Of a stretch of 64,000 bases of DNA, positions 34,975 through 46,200 are shown piece after piece. The stretch comes from Calamus simplicifolius. Taxonomy: Eukaryota; Streptophyta; Magnoliopsida; Arecales; Arecaceae. The number at the start of each line of letters is the position of its first letter. The stretch's first letter is position 1. The DNA lies in contig UESW01004416.1 in NCBI GenBank assembly GCA_900491605.1, positions 168,017-232,016 on the forward strand, given 5' to 3'. The notes beneath the pieces are model-generated. The model saw only the letters and a program-made list of their open reading frames with translations, was not told where the DNA came from and did no database searches. The translations under genes and the position numbers were made by a program.

Positions 34975-36782
34975 ATGGAGACGAGTGCTTTCGTTTGTGG
35001 ACAAAGACCGCAAACAAGGAAGAACCAGACGGAGAAAATGACGGAACAATGCAAGGACATTGTTCTTCATTCGAATGAGAATGTGGCTCCTTCAGGTATG
35101 TTTATCACTATGTTAAAATATTATGACATCCTCTCTTAAAATTTCATGACAAGTATGTCTTATGTCTTACCCCTGTTTCAGTTGACATGAAAATTATTCC
35201 AGTCCCCCCAGTAAAGGCTTCCCAGCTGTTTAAGAATAGTTGCAGGCCGGCCGTATACGTTCAGAAGGTTTGGAGGATGGGGTTCACTAGACGGCATACA
35301 AAACTTATTCGAAGGACCCCATTTGGTACCTTCATCAACATGCAGACATTCACAGTCGACGGGCGACTGCTAGCAGACATCATAAGATGTCACAATGGAG
35401 GCGACGAGTTCATTTTCTGCGGAAAACCAGTTTTATTCAGTGCCGACGAAGTCGCACTCATTCTGGGTCTTCCAGCTCATGGGAAGAAGATCGACACGTC
35501 TAGCCAATTGTTCAACGGAAGGTTGTTCAGACGTTTTGGCCAGGGTTTAGATCTTCATCAAGAAGGTTTGGAGAAGTTAATATTTCAACTCCGATCATCT
35601 AAGGCACAGGAGGATGTCGAGGACACCGTCTGACTTTGGATCGCATACATGTTGGCCATATTTTTGGCTCCAAAGTCTAATCAGAGATGTCCATGGTATC
35701 TCATCCAGCACTTGGATGACTTAAGTCAACTGGATAGCATCGACTGGGCTTCGGCATTGAAGGAGTTGATTATTCTGGCTCTCCCAGAAATAGCTGCTTG
35801 CTTGCGTTCCGAGGAGCCAGTCCACTCAAAGAATACAAAAAAAGTTAGGAGGCAGCCTACCCTATTCGGATGCTCGGCAGCACTGGTGGTAAGGATTATT
35901 GAGATGCAGAAATAGTATTCTTAGTATAATTTCTTTGTTAATATTATATTATTTAATATCCAAAAAATATAATGTTCAGACGTGGTTCCTCGAGCATACA
36001 TCAATGCGAGCACCAGCATATCCTGATAATCTGCCCCGGCTGTTGAAGTGGTATGACCACCAATTGAAGATCCAGTCGGTTCGGGTTGCCGACTTGCAGC
36101 CTCACGACTTGGTAAGCTAGTACATTGCTCCATTGCTCTGACCATATTTTTCAACTTAATGTGTCAATATTTTCACTTAATATTAATTTGTTATCATCTT
36201 GCGTTGCAGATGGAGGGAGCTACTGTACCACTGTCAGAAGAGCGCTGACTTCTCACTCAGCAGAAAGTAGCATCCCCTCAACCAACAGATAGCTGCGCCC
36301 CTCAACCAACAGATAGTTGCGCAGGATGTGCCGAGTTGAGGACTGAATTGGAGTGCATTAAAGATCAACTCGATGATGTCTGGCATAGGCTGTCCATTGC
36401 TGAGAGCCTCCTCAGTTCACTGCTCAGAAAGGAAAGTAATGCAAGAAATGAGGAGGACAAGGGAGACGGGAAAACAGAGAAGGTGCATTCCCTGGAGTTA
36501 GTTCTCCGCGAGCCTGGTAATGAAAATAGTGAGGAGAAGAAGATGGAGGAGGACCATTCATCCGAGTGTCCAACTGAGATGGGGAATGCAAAAGCAGAGG
36601 AGAAGAGATTGGAGGGGGATTCATTGGATGATAAAACAGAGCATGGGAATGAAAATAAAGAGGAGTCCAAATTCGATAATAAATTTGGCACCCCTACGCC
36701 AAAGGGTGATGATATGGACATAGAAATCGTTGGAGTGCCTTCGCTTGTTAGGAGGGTTAAAAAAGAGCCGAGGAAGCGTTAG
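34975..36782 (+). pseudogene. MULE accessory gene, four exons, DUF1985/mobile-domain-like (copy A, two stops)
   Basis: Exons 34,975-35,095, 35,182-35,888, 35,980-36,111 and 36,210-36,782 join at GT-AG borders into 511 codons, frame kept throughout. The protein starts METSAFVCGQRP. Residues about 85-145 (TPFGTFINMQTF, GKPVLFSADEVALILGLPAH) resemble the DUF1985/plant-mobile-domain class, a family called from memory. Next come a helical region, a coiled coil (about 360-396, ELRTELECIKDQLDDVWHRL) and a Glu/Lys-rich tail ending in RRVKKEPRKR, a likely nuclear signal. TGA codons interrupt it at 35,631 and 36,246; copy B has CGA and TGG there, so this gene was recently intact. It is convergent with the transposase. 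Role unknown; an anti-silencing or DNA-binding function is only a hypothesis. Confidence 0.7.
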
Positions 36783-36959
36783 GCATCCAAGGTCGTCGGA
36801 GATTGTTATGAGACAACCCGTCCTAAAAAGTCGGCGAAGACAGTGGGCACGTCAAAGCCCAACACAACGGTCGAAGATGACCAAATTATTATTCAAATTT
36901 TTTTGCCTTTTCTACTTCACAATTTCTTAAGTTTCCATATATGATATCGTAAATTGAAC

Positions 36960-37750
36960 ACTAGAGTGTCGTAAATTGAGCACTGGGATGTCGTTGGATT
37001 TTCGCCTTTCGGGTGTCGCCGCGCTAGAGTTAGGGAGTCGTTAGCCCAGGCTGGGGTGTCGTCGTGCTAAAAGCTTCGGTGTCCTTTCATGAGTACTGGG
37101 ATGTCGTAGAATTTTGCCTTTCGGGTGTCGCCGCGATAGAGCTAGGGAGTCGTTAGCCTAGGCAGGGGTGTCATCGCGCTAAAAGCTTCCGTGTCCTTTC
37201 GTGAGTACTGGGATGTCATAGGATTTCACCTTTCGGATGTCGCCGCGCTAGAGCTAGGGAGTCGTTAGCCCAGAGCTGGGGTGTCATCGCGCTAAAAGCT
37301 TCGGTCTCCTTTCATTACTATTGGGATGTCATAGGATTTCGCCTTTCGGGTGTCGCCACGCTAGAGCTAGGAGTCGTTAGCCCAGGCTGGGGTGTCGTCG
37401 CGCTAAAAGCTTTGGTGTCCTTTCGTGAGTACTGGGATGTCATAGGATTTCGCCTTTCGGGTGTCGCCGCGCTAGAGCTAGGGAGTCGTTAGCCCAGGCT
37501 GGGGTGTTGTCGCGCTAAAAGCTTCCGTGTCCTTTCATGAATACTGGGATGTCGTAGGATTTTGCCTTTCGGGTGTCGCCGCGCTAGAGCTAGGGAGTCA
37601 TTAGCCCAGAGCTGGGATGTTGTCACGCTAAAAGCTTTGGTCTCCTTTCGTGAGCACTGGGATGTCGTAGGATTTTGCCTTTCGGGTGTCGCCGCGCTAG
37701 AGCTAGGGAGTCGTTAGCCCAGAGCTGGGGTGTCGTCGCGCTAAAAGCAC
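36960..37750 (+). repeat. Seven-unit, about 112-bp tandem array between the two MULE genes
   Basis: ACTGGGATGTCGTAGGATTT-type units start at 36,982, 37,095, 37,207, about 37,319, 37,431, 37,542 and 37,656. Each contains GGGTGTCGCCGCGCTAGAGC, GGGAGTCGTTAGCCC and GGGGTGTCGTCGCGC, so GTGTCG words recur three to five times per unit. It lies exactly in the tail-to-tail interval. Confidence 0.93.
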
Positions 37751-37837
37751 TTCATTTGACTGAAAAAGACACCCTAGTTAGAAAGCACTTTATTTGCGAC
37801 TAAGACACCCTAGTTAGAAAGTTACGACACCCGTGTT

Positions 37838-40216
37838 TTATATATGCTCCTGTGTAAGTTGACTCAATACATAAGCATCAAATTCGTCCATCAAAGTTTC
37901 GGAAGGCGGTACAATTCTTTCCTTGTCCTCTCCGGTATTAATTGACTGCATACAAGTCTGCCTGTTGCTTGAAGCAGCTCTTTCCTTGACCAAATTTTTC
38001 CTTGATCTTTTTGACTTCTTCTCGACTCCACTCTTTAATATGTTCTCTCTTGGGCGACCTTTCGTCCTAATTTGTTCAGGATCTTGAATTACAAGCTCTG
38101 TACCTGGCTTAGCTGCGCAGTTGGCATCCACGACAATTTTGAATATAGGTGTTAGACCATCCATCACTACATTAAATGCATCTTCATATATGGAGGCTAT
38201 CTCTGCGAGCTTCATCATCCGATGACTCAGCAAACTATATCTACAATCATTAACATAATATTAACGAAAACATATATTAAGACATTTCAATTAAAAAATT
38301 ATCACTGTGTACCGTGATTTTCGTGTGCTTTTATCATAACCTTCAGTATTGCAGTCGAATTCGTCGAATTGGTATTTCATGTCCTTGCACCATCTCTTCA
38401 AAAAGGATTTATCTGGTAAACGAAATACGTCACTTTGATGAAGAACCAACAAGGCATGCCTACATAGGTACCCCTTGAACTGAAAGGATCGGCACTGGCA
38501 TTGGACATCCTCAATATTTCTATCATATGATACGATATAATCTTTGATCATCTCCTTGCCGATTCCATCGACTTCAATCCTTTCGTACGACTTTACAGAA
38601 TATACACAACAGTTGCTAGCTTTCTTGATCAATTTAGTATTTGATGCAGCCATTTCAAGGATCTCATTCTAAATTTTTTTGAAAATGCGCCTTGTATACC
38701 TTCCTGCGGCTTGTCTCTCAAAAGGTGATGATGTCTTTAGGAAAGCAATCGTTCTTCATTTTCGACATCGTATCTTTTTTCCAAGGCATCTTCGTACTTA
38801 CCTATGAACTCCGTTAGTGTAGTCTTTGAATTTATAAACACATCGAAGAAGTGATTTATGCCCTCGCTCCTTTGTGAAGATGACATCCCTGTTCATAATT
38901 TTGTCAACAAAAAAACCGTTGAACGCGAATATGAACCGAAGACAGTGACATACAAACCTGCGAAGGATGTATCCTTTCGGTAAACTGAGACCCATTTATC
39001 CCGACATTCATAAAGGACATTGAACCAATATATAGACTTGCATTCTTTATATTTCTCCATAACATGTGCCCACCTTTCCTCGAATGACTGTATGGTCAAT
39101 GAATCATATATCGCCTCATCGAAATCAACCATAAACTTGGGATTTATCGTACAAATGTGGCCAATCTTTTCAGGTATCTTCTTCAATATATGCCAAAGAC
39201 AAAATCGATGTCGTGTGTTAGAAAAACTTCTTTGATAGCAGCCTCGATTGCCTTATCTTGGTCAGTTATTATGACAATAGGTGCTTGACCACCGTTTGCA
39301 TCCAGCCATGCCTGAAAAACCCATTTATATGTCTCAGTACTCTCATCAGACAACAATGCACAACCAAGCAAGGTGGACTGTCCATGATGGTTGACCCCGA
39401 TGAATGGACAAAAAGGCATTTGATATCTGTTTGTCAAGTAGGTTGAGTCAAAACATAGAACAACACTGAAGTATGTGTATGCCAATCTTGACCTTGGATG
39501 AATCCAGAAGACAGACCTCAGATGACCATTATCATTGAGGTCTAAGGTGTAGAAGAAATTGGGATTTCTGAGTTGTATTTCTGTGAAATGAATTACCATC
39601 GACTGAGCATCTCTTTCTTTCAGCTTAGACTGACGTTCACGACAAATGAAGTTACGAGCATCCTTCTTGGTGAAATCCAATTATCTTCTGCCCCCTTTTC
39701 TCCTTGCTATGGCAGAGTATATCTGAGTTGTCGGAACATTCACGGCACGTAAATTGCTGATCTCTGCCTTCTCTGGTGTGCTGATCCTCCTATGCGACCG
39801 TAGATAACCAGTTGATGTTATGGACATTCCATGGTTATGTTCTAGAGAAACCTCATCCAATATCAACTTACCACTTGTAGCATTCAGTCTTGCTTTTATG
39901 GATGTCATACAATCAACTTTCCCAGTATCCCTATGATTCATACTCTTCTCTGTTTTTCTAGATTTTCCTTGCCTCCAACATGCCAGGTGCTTGAAGCAAA
40001 GTTGTTTTTTGTTGTTGGCCCTGCTACACACTGTTGTGATTCCAAAACCAACTCGTTTCGCGTATCCATTGTAGAACGTATATACATCATCTGCTGAATT
40101 GAATTCAATTCCAGTTTGAGGAACTACAGTATCATCCACTGCATTTGGAGCGACGGGTGAAGGTGCACGGCCGGGAGTGTTATCGATTTCTTTCCGATCT
40201 TTAATTTCAGCATCGT
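37838..40216 (-). pseudogene. FAR1/MuDR-type MULE transposase (copy A), interrupted
   Basis: The minus strand encodes, in order: a FAR1-type WRKY-GCM1 zinc-finger domain (FNSADDVYTFYNGYAKRVGF, then VSLEHNHGM); a MULE DDE domain with FDSTYLTN, VIITDQDKAIEAAI and EERWAHVMEKY; a SWIM zinc finger CQCRSFQFKGYLCRH; and a basic tail with RTKGRPRE. Two short introns have proper borders: 38,957-38,889 (joining TSFAG to MSSSQRS) and 38,312-38,241 (joining KSR to YSLLSHR). An upstream exon is likely, since an acceptor lies at 40,217. Damage includes TAA near 39,681, a frameshift near 39,222, a frameshift near 38,745 shared with copy B, and TAG near 38,668. It would excise and insert MULE ends in the nucleus; here it is not functional. 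Confidence 0.88.
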
Positions 40217-40329
40217 CTGTGTAAATATAGGCACACAGTCATGAACAGTGATATCCATAGATTTAGTTGTCAATATATCATGACAAAGGATTAGGACACG
40301 AAGGTTAAAACAATACGACACCTATGATC

Positions 40330-41125
40330 TGAATTCAGAAGTCACGACACCTCAATTTACAAAAAAATGACACCGAAGCTGTAAAATTACGACACCAATT
40401 CATAACACATTGACGAAGGGCCTAACGACACCATCCCTGACTCATATTGTTACCGACACCCCAGTTCTCATCTGACGACACCCTAGCTTTAAGGCGACGA
40501 TACCCGTGCGTTGACTGTTAAGGCGGGTTGGTCGTCGCCTTAAAGCTATAAGCACGGGTGTCGTAGCATTGGTATTAAGGTGTCGTGAGGTTTCAACTGG
40601 GGTGTCGCGAAGGATTTTCGGCCGAATTCCACCAGGGTTGTCGCGGGGATTCTCTCGTGGTCAGTTTTAAGCACGGGTGTCGTTGCCTTAAAGCTAGGGT
40701 GTTGTGAGATTTCAACTGGGGTGTCGCGAAGGATTTTCGGCCGAATTCCACCAGGGGTGTCGTGGGGATTCTCTCCGTGGTCAGTTTTAAGCACGGGTGT
40801 TGTCGCCTTAAAGCTAGGGTGTCGTGAGATTTCAACTGGGGTGTCGCAAGGATTTTCGGCCGAATTCCACCAGGGGTGTCGCAGGGATTCTCTCCGTGGT
40901 CAGTTATAAGCACGGGTGTCGTAGCATTGGTGCTACGGTGTCGTGAGGTTTCAACTGGGGTGTCACGAAGGATTTTCGGCCGAAATCTAATCCTCCTGGG
41001 ATGTCGCGGAGATTCTCTCCGTGGTCAGTTATAAACACGGGTGTCGTAGCATTGGTGCTAGGGTGTTGTTAGGTTTCAACTGGGGTGTCGCGAAGGATTT
41101 TCGGCCGAATTCCTTCTAGGGTGTC
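40330..41125 (-). repeat. Right subterminal array, inverted relative to the left 120-bp array
   Basis: Units of about 118-120 bp containing GGTGTCGCGAAGGATTTTCG, GCCGAATTCCACCAGG and TTCTCTCCGTGGTCAG are reverse complements of the left array units. About five to six copies are present, more degenerate toward 41,100. Together with the left array it forms a large inverted pair around the genes. Confidence 0.9.
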
Positions 41126-41665
41126 ATGAGGTTTCCTCTTGGGATGTCGTCAAGCTTACTACGGTAACCATGTATTTGGCTTCCCGACGCCCTTCGTTTC
41201 CTTTGACCGCCCACTGAGATGGTGGCACGTGGCGAGTTTCCACGATAGGGGCGCCGGAGCTGATAGCTTGGGCAATCAAAACACCCGCCAGGAGTACCTT
41301 AAATATGGATGAGGGAATGCCATCGTTAATCACCTTTTCAGCTGATCTTCCAAAATTTTTGGATATTGAGATGGCTTTTAGAGGTGAGGGGCGATCGACT
41401 GGCCCCCATGGGAGCCGCCGCACAACGGTAACCGTCGATGCAGAGGTCTTTGCATCGTCGCTCGCAAACAGCGAGTGACTCCACAGGGCGGCCGAGCAAT
41501 ACCTGGCCGTTTCAATGAGAGAGATCGAGGTCCTGCATCGGGCCAATAGCCAGCTAGAGGGCAAGTAGCGTTCCTCCAGCACCAGATCACCGAGTTAGCC
41601 CCGCAGCGTGGGAGGAGCTCGGCAGCGCTCGGAGAACATGACAAGCCCCAGTGAGGGCTCATGTT
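41126..41665. other. Fragment of other origin inside the MULE
   Basis: This GC-rich block lacks the GTGTCGT motif. Plus-strand frames give pieces such as HRAAEQYLAVSMREIEVLHR and ASRRPSFPLTAH, broken by stops; they resemble the helical region of plant retroelement proteins. It could be a captured host or transposon segment, as in Pack-MULEs. A minus-strand frame of 152 codons (41,124-41,582) has no recognised domain and is probably a shadow. Confidence 0.45.
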
Positions 41666-41739
41666 CTTTTTTTTTTCTTTCTTCTTGTCTTTATTTGTGT
41701 GATGAATAAAAAGAAATTTTAGTAACTTTTATGTTTGCT

Positions 41740-42825
41740 GCCAGACCAAAGGATAAGGGAGCTTGGATGTCGTAACTATTTTCCGATCGATTTCATCCTG
41801 GGATGTGCTAAAGTTTTCTCCTAAGCGTGAACATGTGTCTTAGGTTTGTAACTTGGGTGTCACGGGCCTTCTCTCCATGGTCAGTTAAGTATGGATGTCA
41901 TAGAATTGGTGCTAGGGTGTCGTAAGGTTTCAACTAGGGTGTCGCGAACGATGACATCACCGACTCAGGCTGTTAACGACACCCCAGTTCTCATCTGACG
42001 ACACCCTAGCTTGCGATAGCTCCAATGTGGGGACTGTTAGGGGGGGACCGACGACATCGCCGACTCAGGCTGTTAACGACACCCCAGCACGCATCTGACA
42101 ACACCCTAGTTTTAAGGCGACGACACCGATGACGTGACTGTTAAAGCGGAGTGTCGCTGGGATTGTTCTCCATACGGGGTGTCGTAGCGTTGACGCTTGG
42201 GTGTCTTAATGTTTCAACTACGGCGTATCTTTTTTTGGGTGAACATAACTTGTGTGTCGCGGGCCTGCTCTCCAGCGTCAGTTATAAGCACGACACACCC
42301 TTTAGCATTTAAAGACACCCCATAGAACAAGCTACGACACCCCAAAAGCAGCATACGAAGATCATGAAGGTTATAAGCATGGGTGTCGTAGCGTTGCCAC
42401 TAGGGTGTCATAACGTTTCAACTATGGTCATGAATGATTTTTGACCAAATTTCTCCTTGGATGTCGTAAGGTTATAAGCATGGGTGTCATAGCGTTATCG
42501 CTAGAGTGTCGTGATGCTTGAACTGCGATGTCGCGAAGGATTTTCGACCGAGCATGACGACACTAGAGCTATATGGACAAAAAATAACAGGAATATAGCC
42601 GAAACACTCTAACGACACCCTAGTTCATGAAGTATATAACATCATAGTTAAAAAGTATGATATTCGTTTTTACAAAAATAACCAGAATGTCATAACTGTT
42701 TTGTTCTAAGGAAGTTACCCGCGCATTAAACGGTTTGGTCATGCATTAATTACCTCTAATGAAAAAAAACAGATGGTGTAATAAAGGAGCTTTATAAAGA
42801 AGTGGAAAGAAGGACTTTTTACTTT
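41740..42825. repeat. Right subterminal GGTGTCGT/ACGACACC region
   Basis: Irregular runs of GGTGTCGTAGCGTTG, ACGACACCCCAG and similar words occur in both orientations from about 41,765 to 42,610. The copy B equivalent lacks some pieces. No coding sequence is present. Confidence 0.8.
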
Positions 42826-43240
42826 GTGCTGCAGACGACATTTCCTCAGAAGTTTTTGTACAAAGACTCCAGTAGCCAGGTATTCCAGTCTCGAAGCTGA
42901 AATATTTCTTTCGACCGACTCTCAGAGCGAGGGTGTAGGATCGTGCTCAAGCCTTGGACTGATTCCTTAGCATCCGAAAGCCAGAACGAAGGGAAGAAAG
43001 AGTTTTTCTTGCACAGATGAAATCCAACATAAAATGACGATAGAATGAAGAGAAAGGCATTTTCGTCTGCACGCTAATTTAAAAAAAAAAATAAAGCGCT
43101 TTAAATGACCGTCACGTTCAGAACATAACATCGTAGTAGAACCATGCCGTCCGATACGTCATCCACATAGACCAATCAGAAGAGACGGTGCAGCCCACGT
43201 AGGGCCTTGCTGCACCGAGGCGGTGTACAAAGACTTTTCC
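42826..43240 (-). repeat. MULE right terminal inverted repeat (copy A)
   Basis: About 415 bp complementary to 32,950-33,365, ending GGCGGTGTACAAAGACTTTT then CC, directly followed by the duplicated target TAAGCTGAAA. Confidence 0.9.
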
Positions 43241-43250
43241 TAAGCTGAAA

Positions 43251-46200
43251 TGCGTCCCTGAGACCATGACCATTCATGTTCTGCCAATCCCAACAGGCAA
43301 AAAAAATGCTCTTACCTCACAGGCTTCCATGTACATCCAATCTTCCAGTTCTCAATGAGTTGCTATAGAAGACTAAGCGCTGCAAAGTTTTTAGAACATT
43401 GAGTGATTAACTCTACAATATAAAAGATACTGCTCGGTGTCAAAAAACATATACAGATCCCTTTAAGCAAGATCAAACTTGCACTTGACACTTGACATGT
43501 CAGAAATGATGCAGCAATCTGGAAGCTCTTAAGCATGCAGCAACAACTCCAGGATTCCTGTGGTGCTGTAATCAGAAATTCAAATTCAGGCAAGTTGGGC
43601 AAAATGCAAATCCTGGACAATATGACAAGTATTTTTACATCAAAGCAACATTGACTTTTTTTTTTGACACTGCTTGACATAACTATAATCACAAGCAACT
43701 TATGATGCAGATCCTAATTATGAAGGTCACTTAAGCTACAGGGAAATGTAACATAAACAAACAAATATTCTAATTTGCAATGTAAAGAGATCACCATGCT
43801 CTCTTACTGAAGAACACAGACTTACCTCAAAATTTGGTTGCATTGCAGCAAATCTATTGGCCATATATGGAAGATAGAACTGAGTGCTGATTAGAAACAA
43901 GAGTTACGTGCACTCATTTTTTGCCCCTTGTTTAGCATCCAAACTTCTTAGGAACAATGGGTTCCCATCATAACCTGAAAAACATCCATCCAGTTGTAGA
44001 ACATTCATGTTACGACTGGCAAAAAGGCAACTCAATTTGAACTTCAGTGGCAGGAAAGCATTCCTAAGAGATGGATGGATGTAAAAATCATGATGCAAAA
44101 TAATCCTACAAATGTTAAATGAAAAGGTATTTCATATCCACTTCCTGCATCAGCATCATGAACAATATTATGCTCTATTTTATTTGATAAATTTATTTAT
44201 TCTCTCACACTAAAGCTTCATCATATGTACAAGGATTCAAGTATTGTATGAACCATACCAGCCCCATGCCAACATGTAATGATAAAGGGTACAGGGAACC
44301 AGCTGAGCTGTAGTTCAGGCCCCGTACCATCCACCACAGGAACAGGCCATGGTTTATTCACTTTCTATATTTTATTCCCCCATTTTTATGACTTCCAGAC
44401 TCCTCCATGCTCACCATGTATTCCATTCTTGGCTAGTTTTGGTTCTCATGACTGCAATGATTTATGATATGTGAAAATTGTAGGCACATTTCCACTTAAA
44501 TAATCCAAAAACATAATATAAATCACAAATCTATTGTAACCAATAATTCACCAAAATAGAAAGAAAGAAAGAAAGAAGATATGTGCTGTAAATATGATTA
44601 ACAAAAGCTCAGTAATGATGAATATTTAATACTCAAATGTTGTGTATTAGTGGATCTCATTGTTGCTCAGTTCATGTAGTCCAATTTTAAATCTAGCCAA
44701 GCTTTCAAGAATGAAATATCCATACTAAAATTGTAAAGGCTGTAATTCTGAATCATGACAATGAAAAGGGGCTGAATTACCACAGAAATGACATTTAAAT
44801 ATCAAAGGATAAGATCAGCTCATGATGACTGCACTTATGAATTTCAATATACAGCAACAGAGAAAAATGTTGCACAAGCTGTTAAAACTCCTCAAGGTTT
44901 ATGCACACCCATTAAGAAGCAATCACACCTTTTGCTTTTAATCGTTCCCTTAAGTTGATACTTGATTGTATAAACCAAAGAAGATCCAATAATATGGTTT
45001 CCACTTCATGGCTTATTCAACTTCTACATGTTTTGTAGATTATGTGCAACCATCTTTGCATCCACTGTTATTTTTTAACTAGCACATGAATCATCAAAGG
45101 AATTGGGTATAGGGTGTAAGGTAGGCTAGATAGATCTTGGCCCAACCAAACTGACTGAAATCTGCTCTCATCCAATCATAAAGCAAGACTCATGGATTGA
45201 GACTGAGATTGGATCTCAAATCTAAACATGACTCTCCAACCCAGCTGGGAGTAGGTCATGCAAACTGGACAAGCATAACGAGATAGAAGCCCAAAAATAG
45301 TTTATCATGTTGAGTCCAACAGAAATTGGGCATGTCGCATCAAGATTCATCAAGTAAAAGGGTTGCCTTTGGGGTCTGGAACTAAGACCCAATACCAGCT
45401 TTAGTGTCACACGGCACAACACATACACACAATCAGTTGGTATTGAAATATCAAAAAGAAAAGAAGTGGTATGTTTGTTTACAAGCCAACGGTGCTATAA
45501 AAAGAAAATTGTTTAGATAATTATGAGGTGGGATGTTGTAGGGAAACAAACTTGCATGTAATCAAAGCAATAAGAACATTACTGAAATTCAGCTAGCTGT
45601 ATACTTGCAAAGTCCAACAAGATTTGCTGATATAATTGAGCCAATGTCTATGAATGCTTCTTTTGTCTTCCTTTCATGTAAACCTTAAATTGCCCTTAAT
45701 TTATTCTTATAAGATATAGGGGCGTTCAACTCAATTATAAGTAAAAGTTATAAATGAGAATAGACCAGATTTATCAAGATCATAAAACTACTAGTTGTGA
45801 CTTGGTGTTACATTTACACCACTAGTTGTGTTAGAAATAGGGAAGACAGAATAAAGGTATCATAGGAGAAGATATATTGTTAATTTTTTAGAAAAAATAT
45901 GGTGGCTCCTGAACAAATAAACTCTTAGACTTGACAGAGCAGGAAGAAGATCTAGCACACTCAGCTAGAGGAATGTTTGAGAACTCCGAAAAGATTGGAC
46001 CAATTATCTGACTTAATAGCTTAAATCCCTCTTTTGTTTTCCTTTTAGTTTAAGATCTGTTTGGTCAACAGAATCAAAAGAAAGAAAAAGGAGAATATCA
46101 TCTTGTTCAGGTGAAGCAAGAGAACAGAAGACAGTTATACAGAAAGTAGGTTAAGATGTATGATTTATTTTGATCCCATGAAGAAATATGGTGTCCTTTA

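Larger units (their letters stand above)
32950..43240. mobile_element. 10.3-kb FAR1-type MULE with two convergent genes (copy A)
   Basis: Termini GGAAAAGTCTTTGTATACCG (left) and its near-perfect complement (right) are flanked by identical TAAGCTGAAA at 32,940-32,949 and 43,241-43,250. Inverted repeats are about 415 bp. Inside, in order: phased GGTGTCGT motifs, a 120-bp tandem array, a plus-strand accessory gene, a 112-bp tandem array, a minus-strand transposase, an inverted version of the 120-bp array, a fragment of other origin, and more GGTGTCGT motifs. Long TIRs and a 9-10-bp duplication are typical of Mutator. The convergent gene pair recalls MuDR, but the second protein is not recognisably MURB. 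Stops in both genes mean this copy is not autonomous as sequenced. Confidence 0.93.

Noticed and set aside
41124..41582. 152-codon minus-strand frame in the MULE
   Set aside because: No recognised domain. Copy B breaks it with small indels, and plus-strand peptide pieces look more protein-like.
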